Shown here piece after piece: positions 12,220 to 21,400 of a DNA stretch of 64,000 nucleotides. The notes under the pieces were generated by a model. It did no database searches, had not been told where the DNA came from, and saw only the letters and a program-made list of their open reading frames with translations. The DNA is taken from positions 248,001 to 312,000 of the forward strand of contig CAWUHX010000070.1 of NCBI GenBank assembly GCA_963922205.1. The letters are read 5' to 3'. Origin of the DNA: Romanomermis culicivorax. Its lineage: Eukaryota > Nematoda > Enoplea > Mermithida > Mermithidae. The translations under genes and the position numbers were made by a program. Every line of letters begins with the position of its first letter. The stretch's first letter is position 1.

Positions 12220-12535
12220 ACTCACGGTATGTTGCACGATAAGTGTCTTGAATCTTGAGAATTACTGTCATAAAATCCGGGCAAGATCTCGGTGTCAGAT
12301 AATGGTGAGCTGCAAAATACACGAAAAATGTCTGATCAGGATTTTGTGGCAAGCATGCCAGAAAAATGCTTTTACCTGTCGTCCTGAAATATTAAGCTGA
12401 GATTTTCGATGGGGAGTTATGGCAGGATAAACAGGTACATCGGTCGAGGTAACGGCAATTTGGAGCATTTTGTCGAGGTAAAGGAACGCAACGAATGTAA
12501 TGAACCAGATTATGAAACAAATTTCCACTGAACCC
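12220..12535 (-). other. Possible exons of an unrecognised minus-strand membrane protein
   Basis: On the minus strand, an acceptor-like 'cgggttcag' precedes a frame with one strong hydrophobic segment (FIIWFITFVAFLYL) near 12528-12470, then a polar stretch ending at CAG|GTAAAA (about 12376). A second open stretch (about 12233-12271; 'ILPGFYDSNSQDSRHLSC') ends at CC|GTGAGT. A third may lie at 11991-12179. This would suit a type II membrane protein with a short cytoplasmic end, but I found no start exon, no clean full chain and no family match. It could equally be chance. Confidence 0.2.
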
Positions 12536-12722
12536 GTAGAAATTACGATTCAATTCCTTATCAGGTCATGGATCAATAATTGAAAATTTCATGAACGATA
12601 ATGATGAGATTTTTCGCTTTTCCAGTGCTCTGCGGTTAAATTCGATTCGCGATTCAAAATATCAAAGTTGTGAGCTTCGCGCTTGGGAGACACCACCGGC
12701 GTGTCCTCAATAGCAAAACACA

Positions 12723-12803
12723 CAACAGTGAAACTCAAAACAGAGAGACTCAAAACGGCGTTTCTCAAAACAGCGAAGTCTCAAAACAGTGACTCTCAGA
12801 AAA
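12723..12803. repeat. Short degenerate tandem repeat
   Basis: Five units of roughly 15-17 bp around 'CTCAAAACAGCGA', alternating aaactcaaaacagag, gactcaaaacggcg and so on. No function evident. Confidence 0.75.
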
Positions 12804-13397
12804 GCTGTAATGTCGAGAAAACCATATGCTAAAAGCCGTGAGAAATCTGGCGATGGTGTCAATATGTGTGACAACCAACATCCACCAGATCGAAATTAGG
12901 ACCAAATAGGCCATGCACTAAATACTTTATATATCTGTTTTTAAAAGTGGCTACTTTGGAACTTTGTTCTAGGCGTTTGAGTATCATTGTATTGAGATTT
13001 CGCGGTTTAGAGAATCACCATGTTGAGACTTGGCTGTAATGAGTTTCGCTGAGTGGGGTGAAATCTTCACAAAATCGTAATTGAGGGCTACATAGTCCAT
13101 GCGTCATAGGCTCTACCTCTCACAAACTCTACATTTCTGTATTAGGGAGTCTTACTAGAAAATTTGTAATTTTAAGGGCTTGATCTGCGACTTCGCTGCA
13201 TAGGGCCGAATGCACTGATTTATCCAACAGAAATACATTACTAACAAACTTATCAAGAAATCCATATAAAAAATGCAACGAACAAAGAATATAACACGAG
13301 ATGATCATTCGTACTACAACCAGACTTCAAGATGACAAGAAAGAACGACGCGAGAACGATCCCGACGAAAAAATTTCTGCTCCAATTTTAGAATCAC

Positions 13398-13661
13398 TTA
13401 TTTCTGAACAGCTTTAGGCGCTTTATCACCATCACCGCCTCGTTGAATGGGAATCGGCCGTTCTTTCGGTTGTTCCAACGCTTTTTTCGGCGCTTCTATA
13501 CGCAACACTCCACGGTCGGTCAAATTGGACGTCAAAGTCGCCGGATCCACATCTTTAGGCAATATATAACGCCGCTTGAACGAACGCGAGATGAATCCAT
13601 GTTCGTCTGATTTTTCTTCGTGCTTACCGTCGACGATTAAGTTGTTGTCTACAACTTTCAC
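13398..13661 (-). CDS. Hsp20 exon 3 (C-terminal)
   Basis: Starts after acceptor 'gtactaaag' and ends at TAA (13400-13398). It encodes most of the alpha-crystallin beta-sandwich, the GVLRIEAP strand and the IPI tail motif. The open frame continues upstream to 13934, but that part is intron. Confidence 0.95.
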   Translation of the reverse strand: MKVVDNNLIVDGKHEEKSDEHGFISRSFKRRYILPKDVDPATLTSNLTDRGVLRIEAPKKALEQPKERPIPIQRGGDGDKAPKAVQK

Positions 13662-16544
13662 CTTTAGTACAAATTCGTTTGTGTTTACGTACATTGAAAT
13701 GTGAACAAAATTAGAGAAGCTGTCGACAAAATAACTTTTTTTTCGTATACATTCGATAGCAAAATGATTTCGCAAAATCAAGAACCAAACTCTGACCGGC
13801 ATGGTAAAGCCTAGTTGTTTTTTGAAGTCGAAGGTCTCTACTAACACCAAGACTCGAAGTGCGTACGCGTAAAAAATCGCACAACCTCTGAACCTACTTA
13901 TTTCATAACAGCTGCCTACACCACCTGAACGCATGATAATTTCAAAAGCATGGCTAGCAATACCCGAAAAATTTAACGACGGTTCGCGCCGAGAAAATGT
14001 TTTTTTGGGTTCTCACCAGCGATAATGGAAGCCTCAACGGTCCATGTCTGATGAAATTTGAAGATGATTGTCGAAATTAAATCTCAAAAATCTCAATTTT
14101 TTCTAGAAGCCCTGAAAATGCTCAATTACTATTCAATGAGCATTTCAAAGCGCAAAAGACCGGTTATAGGGTATATAAACGGAGGAAAGCGTTATGAGCT
14201 ATCAATCTCTTATGAAAGAAAAGCCGGTGGGAATAAAGCACATCAAGTTAGAAATTCTTGGAAAAACTTATACGCGGCTAGAGTGCGTTAATACCTTGAT
14301 TTCTTCCGGCGCGAAATGACCGACGTCCATGTTAACAGAAAACTTATCGGCGTCATTTCGAACTTCAGATAAACCGCGCTCTAAACCAGAGACCAACGGG
14401 TGAGTTCGCGATCGCAACCAGTAAGGAGCGACGCCGCTATTGGTCAACATCGAAGACGGCAACATAGCTCGGAAAAGTGGATCGTCGTCCAAAATGCCGC
14501 CGCCGAAATCTTGATCGAACAAGCGACCCAAGGTCGAAGCGTCCCACCTGAGGTAGAGATAGATTCGAGAAAGCGAATTATTATTTCTTAATATTGTTCC
14601 TTAAATGTTTTCAGCAATCCGCTAATAAACATACACTTGAAATGAAACACTTTTGGCCTTTGAATGACAATTATCCACTGACATGCGACGATACATGTAA
14701 TTAAGGGTAAGTGCTGTGGGAATCCTCCAATACCAAAACATCGTCAACCATATGGCTAGCCATTGGAAGACTCCCAGAATTTTTCAATCCCATGACTAGC
14801 CATATGGTAGCTGAAGGGAACCCATACTTCTGGTCGAAAATAATCTGAAAAATATAAATTTTTTGATGAAAAATGATAATTTCTAGACCAAAAATGGTCA
14901 AAAAAAGTCGACTTTATCAGCGCTTCGCGCTATGAATACATTTTACAAGACAAGAAATTACTACTTCATGAACCGTCTTTCAGACTCATTTGACAAAAAA
15001 ATCAATTTTTTTTCTTCAGCGACCCCTTACCAAGAATCATAGAAAATTACTAACCCCCGGACCTCAAAAAGTCGCCTGACCCATTACATGTAGTTGGGCT
15101 GGAGTGCTATAGGAACCTTCGTCCTAGAAATCATCGGCCATATGGCTAGCCAGGGGGGACCACCGCCCCCCCCAGAACTCGGTATTTGCCCGCGCACTAA
15201 CTGGTTGGACCTCTTACAGGTATAGGAAAAATGTATAACTCAATCCCTCAAACTTTAAATCTTTCCCTCACCCATCCGACCGAGGTCTTACAGGTACGAA
15301 TTTATTGAATTGAAATAAATCGAATTGCCATACCTGTAAGACCTCCGACCAGTTGGGGGGGAGGGGGTCCAAAAAAGTCGAAATTTTCCCCAAAAAGGCA
15401 AAAAATGCACTTTTTTGAAAGTGTTTTCCAAACTGGGGTGGGGGGGGGGGGTTGGGTGATGTTGGGTATGTGGATGGCCAAGTTGGGGGATACTCCCCCC
15501 CTAAGTACAGGTATGATCTTTGCCTAAAAACTATAAAAAGTATTTGTGGGGCGGAGCACATAAGAAATTTGGCATTTCTGGCTTGTTCGCAAACTGACAT
15601 TTCTCACCCAAAAAATGCTTTTTATCGATATTTTTCCAACCAAAAAGTATAGGATCTCCCTAGTAATCATATGACTAGCCATAGCTAACCACTAAAAACC
15701 TATGTTAAATTGGGGTGACTTTGATCAGGGGCGACCCCCTGCTGTGAGATTGTCTACAGAGCAAAAATGGCCTGCTAATGTCGAAAAGTTATCAAATGCC
15801 ATTCTCTGACCGAAGTCACCCCTGATCAAAGTCACGCCACTTTATCTCATTTTTTAAAATAGGAAGCTCAATATTCGGGTATATGGTTTGACCAAGCAGG
15901 GGGCACCCACAATTACAGGTATGATCTTCACCACAAAAGTCGAGAAATGGCTGAAACGATTTCTCTTTCAAATTTGACCAAGAGCAACAGTTGGTAAATA
16001 CTCATAACGCGAAGTTCTAGGATAAAATGTATTTAGGAAAACTCAATTCAAATGCAAATATAGGTTCTCCGAATATCTGTAAGATAACCGAAAGGTTGGA
16101 GAAAACTCCCAAAAAAATCTGAATAGACCGAAAATTGTGAAAAATTAATCCGAAACAAGTCAAAAAAGCTCCATAAGAAAGGTGCCGATTAAAGATATGA
16201 TTCACTAAGGAAAAAGTTCTCCAAGGACAAGTTAGATGAATTTGCCTCCATAGCGTTAACCCACAATTCACTATATAGAACAGTCGCCCTCCTCACATAA
16301 TCCGCGCACCTAAAGAGGTCCGACCGGTTGAGGAGGGGTCGAAGTCGAATCAAAAAAATCGAAAATCAAATTTAAAAAGGCCAAAAAAGTTTGCGGGAGT
16401 TGGGTATAGTGTTGGCCAAGGGGTCGCCCCCGACACCACATCACCCGACCCCCGATTACAGGAAAAATAGCCCGCAAGACCAATAACTCACCAATCGCCA
16501 GTGCGGAACACGGGATGCATCGTCACATAAGGAATGAGCGACAT
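13398..16544 (-). CDS. Small heat-shock protein (Hsp20/alpha-crystallin family)
   Basis: CDS on the minus strand: exon 1 16544-16492, exon 2 14547-14295, exon 3 13661-13398; phases agree and give 189 residues with a TAA stop. Small heat-shock proteins are ATP-independent holdases that form oligomers and keep unfolding proteins soluble. The N-terminal arm contains 'DWWDASTLGRLFDQDFGGG'. The alpha-crystallin domain spans about residues 83-162, from 'DADKFSVNMDVGHFAPEEIK' to the 'GVLRIEAP' motif. The C-terminal I-x-I motif (IPI, residues 172-174) is present. A perfect heat-shock element and a TATA-like box lie upstream, so heat induction is likely. The start is the ATG at 16544, which gives a family-like N-terminus. 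Confidence 0.95.
14295..14547 (-). CDS. Hsp20 exon 2
   Basis: Acceptor 'ctacctcag', donor AAG|GTATTA. Encodes the variable N-terminal arm and the first strands of the alpha-crystallin domain, ending '...HFAPEEIK'. Confidence 0.93.
14691..15100. repeat. Dispersed repeat with GGCCATATGGCTAGCC words, copy 1
   Basis: Shared ordered blocks with 20852-21195: 'CATATGGCTAG', '(a)aaatggtcaaaaa', 'cgcttcg(c/t)g(c/a)tatgaata', 'gaac(c/t)gt(c/t)ttt', a CTCCAGCGACCC-like block and a final 'ATTACATGTA'. A shorter 3' part recurs at 48960-49097, ending 'GTTACATGTATG'. Non-coding. Confidence 0.7.
15328..15515. mobile_element. G-rich terminal-inverted-repeat element, copy in Hsp20 intron
   Basis: Starts CCATACCTGTAAGACCTCCG and ends TACAGGTATG. 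The interior matches the copy at 30789-31005 ('GACCAGTTGGGG', 'AAAAAAGTCGAAATTTT', 'TTTTCCAAACTGGGG'). Immediately left lies a reversed end ('GAGGTCTTACAGGTA'), so two ends abut head to head. Confidence 0.75.
15703..15848. mobile_element. Short inverted-repeat element, copy 2
   Basis: Diverged copy of 4763-4900: same TIR ('GGGGTGACTTTGATCAGGGG' left, reverse complement right) and same core words (GTCTACA(C/G)AGCAAAAATG, AGTTATCAAATG). It carries a small insert in the left arm. Confidence 0.85.
16305..16470. repeat. Fragment of the G-rich element family
   Basis: Contains 'GAGGTCCGACCGGTTGAGG', an AAAAAATCGAAAATC block and '(g)ttggccaagggg', in the same order as 15328-15515 and 30789-31005, but diverged and with poor ends. 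Confidence 0.6.
16492..16544 (-). CDS. Hsp20 exon 1 (start)
   Basis: ATG at 16544-16542; 53 coding bases ending TG|GTGAGT. Joined to exon 2 it reads '...FRTGDWWDAST', with a Trp-rich arm usual for small heat-shock proteins. An acceptor-like 'cattcaactcag' ends at 16561, 16 bases upstream of the ATG. Confidence 0.9.
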
Positions 16545-16638
16545 TTCCGCGAGGGATTCACTGAGTTGAATGCGTAAAATCGATTAACTATCGAGATGAA
16601 GATGACAGACGTGAATTGGTAGCCCAGACGCAGCACAG

Positions 16639-16647
16639 CCTTAAATA
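16639..16647 (-). promoter_or_regulatory. TATA-like box of the Hsp20 gene
   Basis: Minus-strand TATTTAAGG, about 95-103 bases before the ATG and between the heat-shock element and the coding start. The position fits a core promoter. Inference from sequence only. Confidence 0.55.
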
Positions 16648-16712
16648 CTCACACGCAAATCACGAAATTGAAGACGCGTAAACACTAGAAAAGCTTGAAT
16701 AGTGACAGTATG

Positions 16713-16725
16713 TTCTGGAACATTC
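16713..16725. promoter_or_regulatory. Perfect three-unit heat-shock element
   Basis: TTCTGGAACATTC is TTC-nn-GAA-nn-TTC, three inverted nGAAn units with exact spacing, the binding pattern for trimeric HSF-1. It lies about 170-180 bases upstream of the Hsp20 ATG and some 65 bases beyond the TATA-like box. Confidence 0.8.
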
Positions 16726-18326
16726 GATGTTTATCGCGGGCATTTCTACAGTGGAGGCCTCGAATTTTACTTGAAAGTTTGTACTTGAGCGTCGTTCACG
16801 ATTGCCAACAAAGATCTTCAGTGGAAAAGTCTCGATTATTTCAATTCAATAATTTGTACGTTTATTGCGGTAAATCGAACTAAAGTCTGTTATTTATTGT
16901 AAATGAAAAAACACATGAAATAAGCACTGCCGTCATACGCGTATTTATGGATACGAGAAACAGCCATTTATGCATAAAAATTCCAAGATGTATGATTAAA
17001 AATTTAAAGGTAAAAGATCTTTGACTTTCTTTTCAAATCCATCGCAATTTTTTCATGATAATGCTGAAGAAGCTTGAGATGGCATCTTGAAGAAAAATAA
17101 AGATGGCATTTTGAAAAAATCAACATCCTATTTTGAAAAAAATAAAATCAAGTCGTTGGCTGTTCTGCGGACATTCCCTACCTGCTCAGGAACCCGACAA
17201 AAAACAACAATGTGGATCCTTTTCCGAAATTACTGCATTATGGGTGAAAAAAGGCATTTTTGACGTTTTCCTGAAATTTCTCAAAAAAAGTTTTTCGTAA
17301 AAAACCAACATGTCTATCGGATTCACCGGGCAAAACAACCCCCCGTAAAAACTTGGGACGCCCTCCGCCAGTAACCTTGACCATCCACAGGCCCAGAAGG
17401 CGGAGTAACGCTTTGATTAGCTGGTTTCAGAAATTTTCATCCTTTGATCTGCGTCCCATCTTGATGATATTTTTGCAAGACGATCACCCTGATTTTTTCC
17501 AAGATGCCATCTTGATTTCTTTTCAAGATGAGATATTGACACTTTTTTCAAAATGTCATCTTGATTTTTTTCAGGTAGCTATCTTGATTTTTTTCATGAT
17601 GATATCTCTATATTTTTCAAGACGGCATCTTAATTTTTTTTTAAGATAAATTTTGATTTTTTTCGAGATTATTTTGAAAAAATTGCGACGCACTGAAGAG
17701 AGCGTCCAATATGGAAAAACTCTTACATATGGATTTTTTCCCAAGTATATCGAAATTTTTCGCAAGACGTCGAAAAAATGTTCGATTTTTTCCAAGTGGC
17801 CCTCCTATAAGATTTCTAACTCAAAAAATACAAAAATTCTTGGTCCTACGACATGATTCAACTGAAGATTAGCAAAGATATAAACTTCCTTTCCTGTGTT
17901 AATATTTACACGCATTTCCAACCAGACACTAATTCAGGATTCATGCGCCGATTCTAGAAAAATTCAATACCTGGCCAATTGACGCTAGCAAAACTGGCAT
18001 AGTGAATGAATTTTTCAGATTCAGATTTCGAGAAGTACTATATCGATTTTTTAATACCCAATCAACACTAAAACAACAACAAAATAAATAACAAAAATAT
18101 TCAACAAAATTACATGAACAATAAATAAACATGGATTAGTTTTACGGAGTCAGAAACACAGATCATTTTTGCTCCGATGACTGAAATTTCGTCGGTAGAA
18201 CAGTTTTTGGCGTTTTAACATCAAAAATAAAACAATTTTCAGCTGTCAAAACGAAAAAGCGCTATGTTCAAAGATGCGCTTGTGAATCTTGTTTCAAACT
18301 TTCTGCACGTGAGACAAACCAGGAAT

Positions 18327-18479
18327 TCACGTCATTTTCAACTTGAAAATATAATTCGATACGAAATCGACAAATTCCAATTCGGTGTAATAGATGCGGA
18401 ATACTGTAGCTAACAGACAAATTGCCCCCACCGCAACGTGAGCCAACGTATTGAACGTTCCTTCGCAGCAGAATATAAT
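18327..18479 (-). CDS. RFT1: RFT1 exon 14 and stop
   Basis: Acceptor 'ttttgcag'; ends ATG ACG TGA (stop 18329-18327). Encodes the last membrane segments with '[19 protein letters not shown]'. Confidence 0.93.
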   Translation of the reverse strand: MIFCCEGTFNTLAHVAVGAICLLATVFRIYYTELEFVDFVSNYIFKLKMT

Positions 18480-21400
18480 CTGCAAAACACAAATGAAAAT
18501 AAAACAAAGAAATACGATTTTGGTTAGAAAAGGGAGGACGAAAAACGAATTTAAAGCAATTATATCCTCACCGAGTTCATATCCTCACCGATTATATCCT
18601 CACCGAGTGAAAGAACATAAAATCTATTTTCGTAACATTTTCCACCGTACTTTGACATTTATTGATCACAAAAATTAATCATTCTGGTATACATGTTTCA
18701 AATTACATTCAATTTTTTTAACTTTTATGTCTAAAAAACAAGAATCAAATATAATCCTCAAAAATCGGACATTGTCATAAATTTTGTTCTGAATGTTTAG
18801 GATTGGATTTGAAACTTCGCACGTTGGCATTTTGAAAAGTTTTATTTCCGAAATTTGGAAGATTTTGACAATAGAATTTTGAAGCTCAAAAAATTGATAT
18901 GTTCGGAAATCTGGAATGAAATTCGGATTTTAGAGATCCAAAAATTTACAACTTTATAAATTTGTTTTTGGAAAGTCCGTTGTTAACTTTGAGGGAAATG
19001 ATAAATTTGAGTTTCGAATACTCTGACTCGAAATTTGCATTGCTGGAGATACTAAATCTTTATTTGAGATTTTCGAAATTACCATTTCTTAACAATTATG
19101 AAGCTCACATTTTTAAATTTGGATTAGCATTAAATCATAATGTTTCAAGTTCAAATAATATTTGTGAATTTGTGGAAAATTTTCAAATTTCGGCCTTAAA
19201 AGCCAAAATTTTCTTTAAAATTAAATGCAATTTTACGTTCGATAAAGATGTGATGACGAAACTGGCCAATAATGTCGTAAATACGGACGTATTCGGCGTC
19301 ATGGAATTTAACGGCGAATCTTTCAATTCTTTTAACAAGTCAAGATCCATATATCTTGAATTTATCGAATCGACGCGATAAAAATTGTTGATATAGTTGC
19401 AGCTTTAAGAAAAGGTTCAAAACTACTAAAAAATTTTTTCAATAGAAAAACGTGATTAGTATCAATTATTATAAATTCTGAATGATATTTTAAACCAAAT
19501 ATCGCGAAAAGTGGGACGAATTGTCATAATTGGGACTATTTTTCCCTCTTTTTTCCTTTTTTGGTTCTGTTTTTGTTTCTTTTCTTTCATAATACGAACT
19601 GAAACCAAGATGAAAATAATATACAATACCAAGAAATGACGATTACAGAATTCGTTAGATTTTAATCCAAGTGTTCGTCTCATTTTTACCTGTAAATAAT
19701 TCGACAAACCATATTAACGCAATTAGCCAATATAAATCCTACGCTGCCGAAAGTGTTTGTCAACGATAAAGCGGCGATTAGAAAACCGAAACAAAAAATA
19801 AATAACCATTTTTGATGCCTAAAATATACGAACAAAATGTAAGAAGAATGGACAAATTTCCAAAAATTATTGCACCAAACCTATCGACTTGCGATTCGGG
19901 CATAATCGCGAATGAAAAACATTCCGTTACGCCGTTGATTGCCAATAAAACGACGTATAAAGTGTACCATTTCAATAAAATTGGTCCTGAATTTTAAATG
20001 ATTTCTTTTTGTTTAATGTTTCTAAAAATAAAACAGGAAAGCAATTATACATACTATTTCATATTTTTGTTTCCTGTAAACCATAAGTCGTATAAGTCTG
20101 CAAGTGTAGTAGAAGCTAACTCAACTGAGTTCCAAAAATTTTTGTGTAAAAAATTTACAATAAGTAAAAGCTTAGTGCAAAACGAATTTTGAAGACAGCA
20201 CTTATTTTTGTCAATAGAAAAAAATATATATGAACAAAATTAGGTAAAAATGATATTTCGAGTGAATAAAGTCGGAAGTTTTTCAACACATGCTTTCTGA
20301 GAGACCTTTGATAAATTGAGAATTAATCATACTTGAGAATGAGTCATCTTGTGTAGTTTCATACGCTGAATAAGATGGTGATATTAATTTTGTTTGAAAA
20401 CAAGAATTCGTACTCGAAACTCCGGAATTTTTCCTTTTTGCATCTAAGATATATCAGCCTGAGCCTATAAACATAATTCTCGAATTTCGCACTTTACAAT
20501 TTCAACACAATTCTGAACAGTAAAAAATTCAAAAAGATCCAATGGGTAGTTTCAGGAGTTTTGATTTACCATAATTAGGTGGAATTGTTATCAAATGTCA
20601 GATAACTTTCAATCAAGGCGCAATTATAATGAACCAAGTATAACATCAATAAGAGATGTTAACTGGATTGGTCACGCTCCGAAGTATCGAAGGAACAGAG
20701 TATTCCAAACGAAGCGATACGAATATTTTTCTTCAGTTACAAAAACTATGCGCAACTGGAGCAGAAAGTTTAGTGTTACAATTATTAGCCTGCCGCTAGA
20801 GTACGAAAAAATGAGCCCAGATACAAGACACCCTGTTTCACATCACCCATACATGTAAATTGGGGGGGGGGGGCGTGCACAAGGAGCCCCCAGAAATCGT
20901 CGGCCATATGGCTAGACATTAGTCGACCCCGCCCTCCGCAGGATTTGGTGTTCGTAGGGAGCCCCACACTTTTAGTCAGAATAATACTGAAAAAAGCAAA
21001 TTTTTTGAAAAATAGTCAAAAACGTAAATTTTCTCGTCGCTTCGTGCCATGAATATATTTTTTAAGGTTTTTTAGACAAATATTATTTTTTGAACTGTTT
21101 TTCGGACCTTTTGGTAAAAAATCGATCCTTTTCCTCCAGAGACCCACAAAAAAGTCCCCCTATACCCAGATCTCGGGGCCCCGTTACATGTACGCACATC
21201 ACGTCAAGTCAGGTAGAAGAAATTCAAGGAGAGAATAGTAAACTGATGGGTGCTTTCAGAGCAGAAAACGGCGTAAGAATAACTCTTGTCGTTTCCTCAT
21301 AAACAGAGCACACAAAATCATTGGAATTCAGTGATTTCGATTAAAGTTTTCAAAGTTTTTCATGGTCATTTGAGGCACTACGCCCACCTGCGATTACAGC

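Larger units (their letters stand above)
9913..13397. other. Intergenic region between lipid-binding and Hsp20 genes
   Basis: The two genes converge here (plus and minus). Contents: a foldback element at 10275-10402, a minus-oriented copy of the 'TCAAGATG' repeat at 10739-11260, possible small exons at 12220-12535 (listed), and a short tandem 'ACTCAAAACAG(C/A)GA' array at 12723-12803. Elsewhere I see nothing coding. Confidence 0.6.
14548..16491 (-). other. Hsp20 intron 1, packed with repeats
   Basis: This 1.9-kb intron contains a 'GGCCATATGGCTAGCC' family copy (14691-15100), a G-rich element with CCATACCTGTA ends (15328-15515) next to a reversed end of the same kind (about 15205-15293), the second copy of the small palindromic element (15703-15848), and another fragment of the G-rich family (16305-16470). 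It looks like a nest of successive insertions. Confidence 0.75.
16545..18326. other. Hsp20 5' flank and RFT1 3' flank, with a two-part repeat
   Basis: Besides the Hsp20 promoter, about 16975-17345 and 17350-17815 are two opposed copies of the 'TCAAGATG' repeat (also at 240-850 and 10739-11260). They meet near 17348, so the block is a large imperfect foldback. The open frames at 17353-17649, 17571-17795 and 17653-17856 lie inside it and are not genes. Confidence 0.7.

Noticed and set aside
13662-13934. Upstream part of the 178-codon frame that contains Hsp20 exon 3
   Set aside because: The sequence before 13661 has no alpha-crystallin similarity and a good acceptor at 13662-13663 joins exon 3 in phase to 14295-14547.
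19237-19354. Plus-strand 139-codon frame 18962-19381 as a gene
   Set aside because: It is the antisense of RFT1 exon 13 extended into AT-rich intron.
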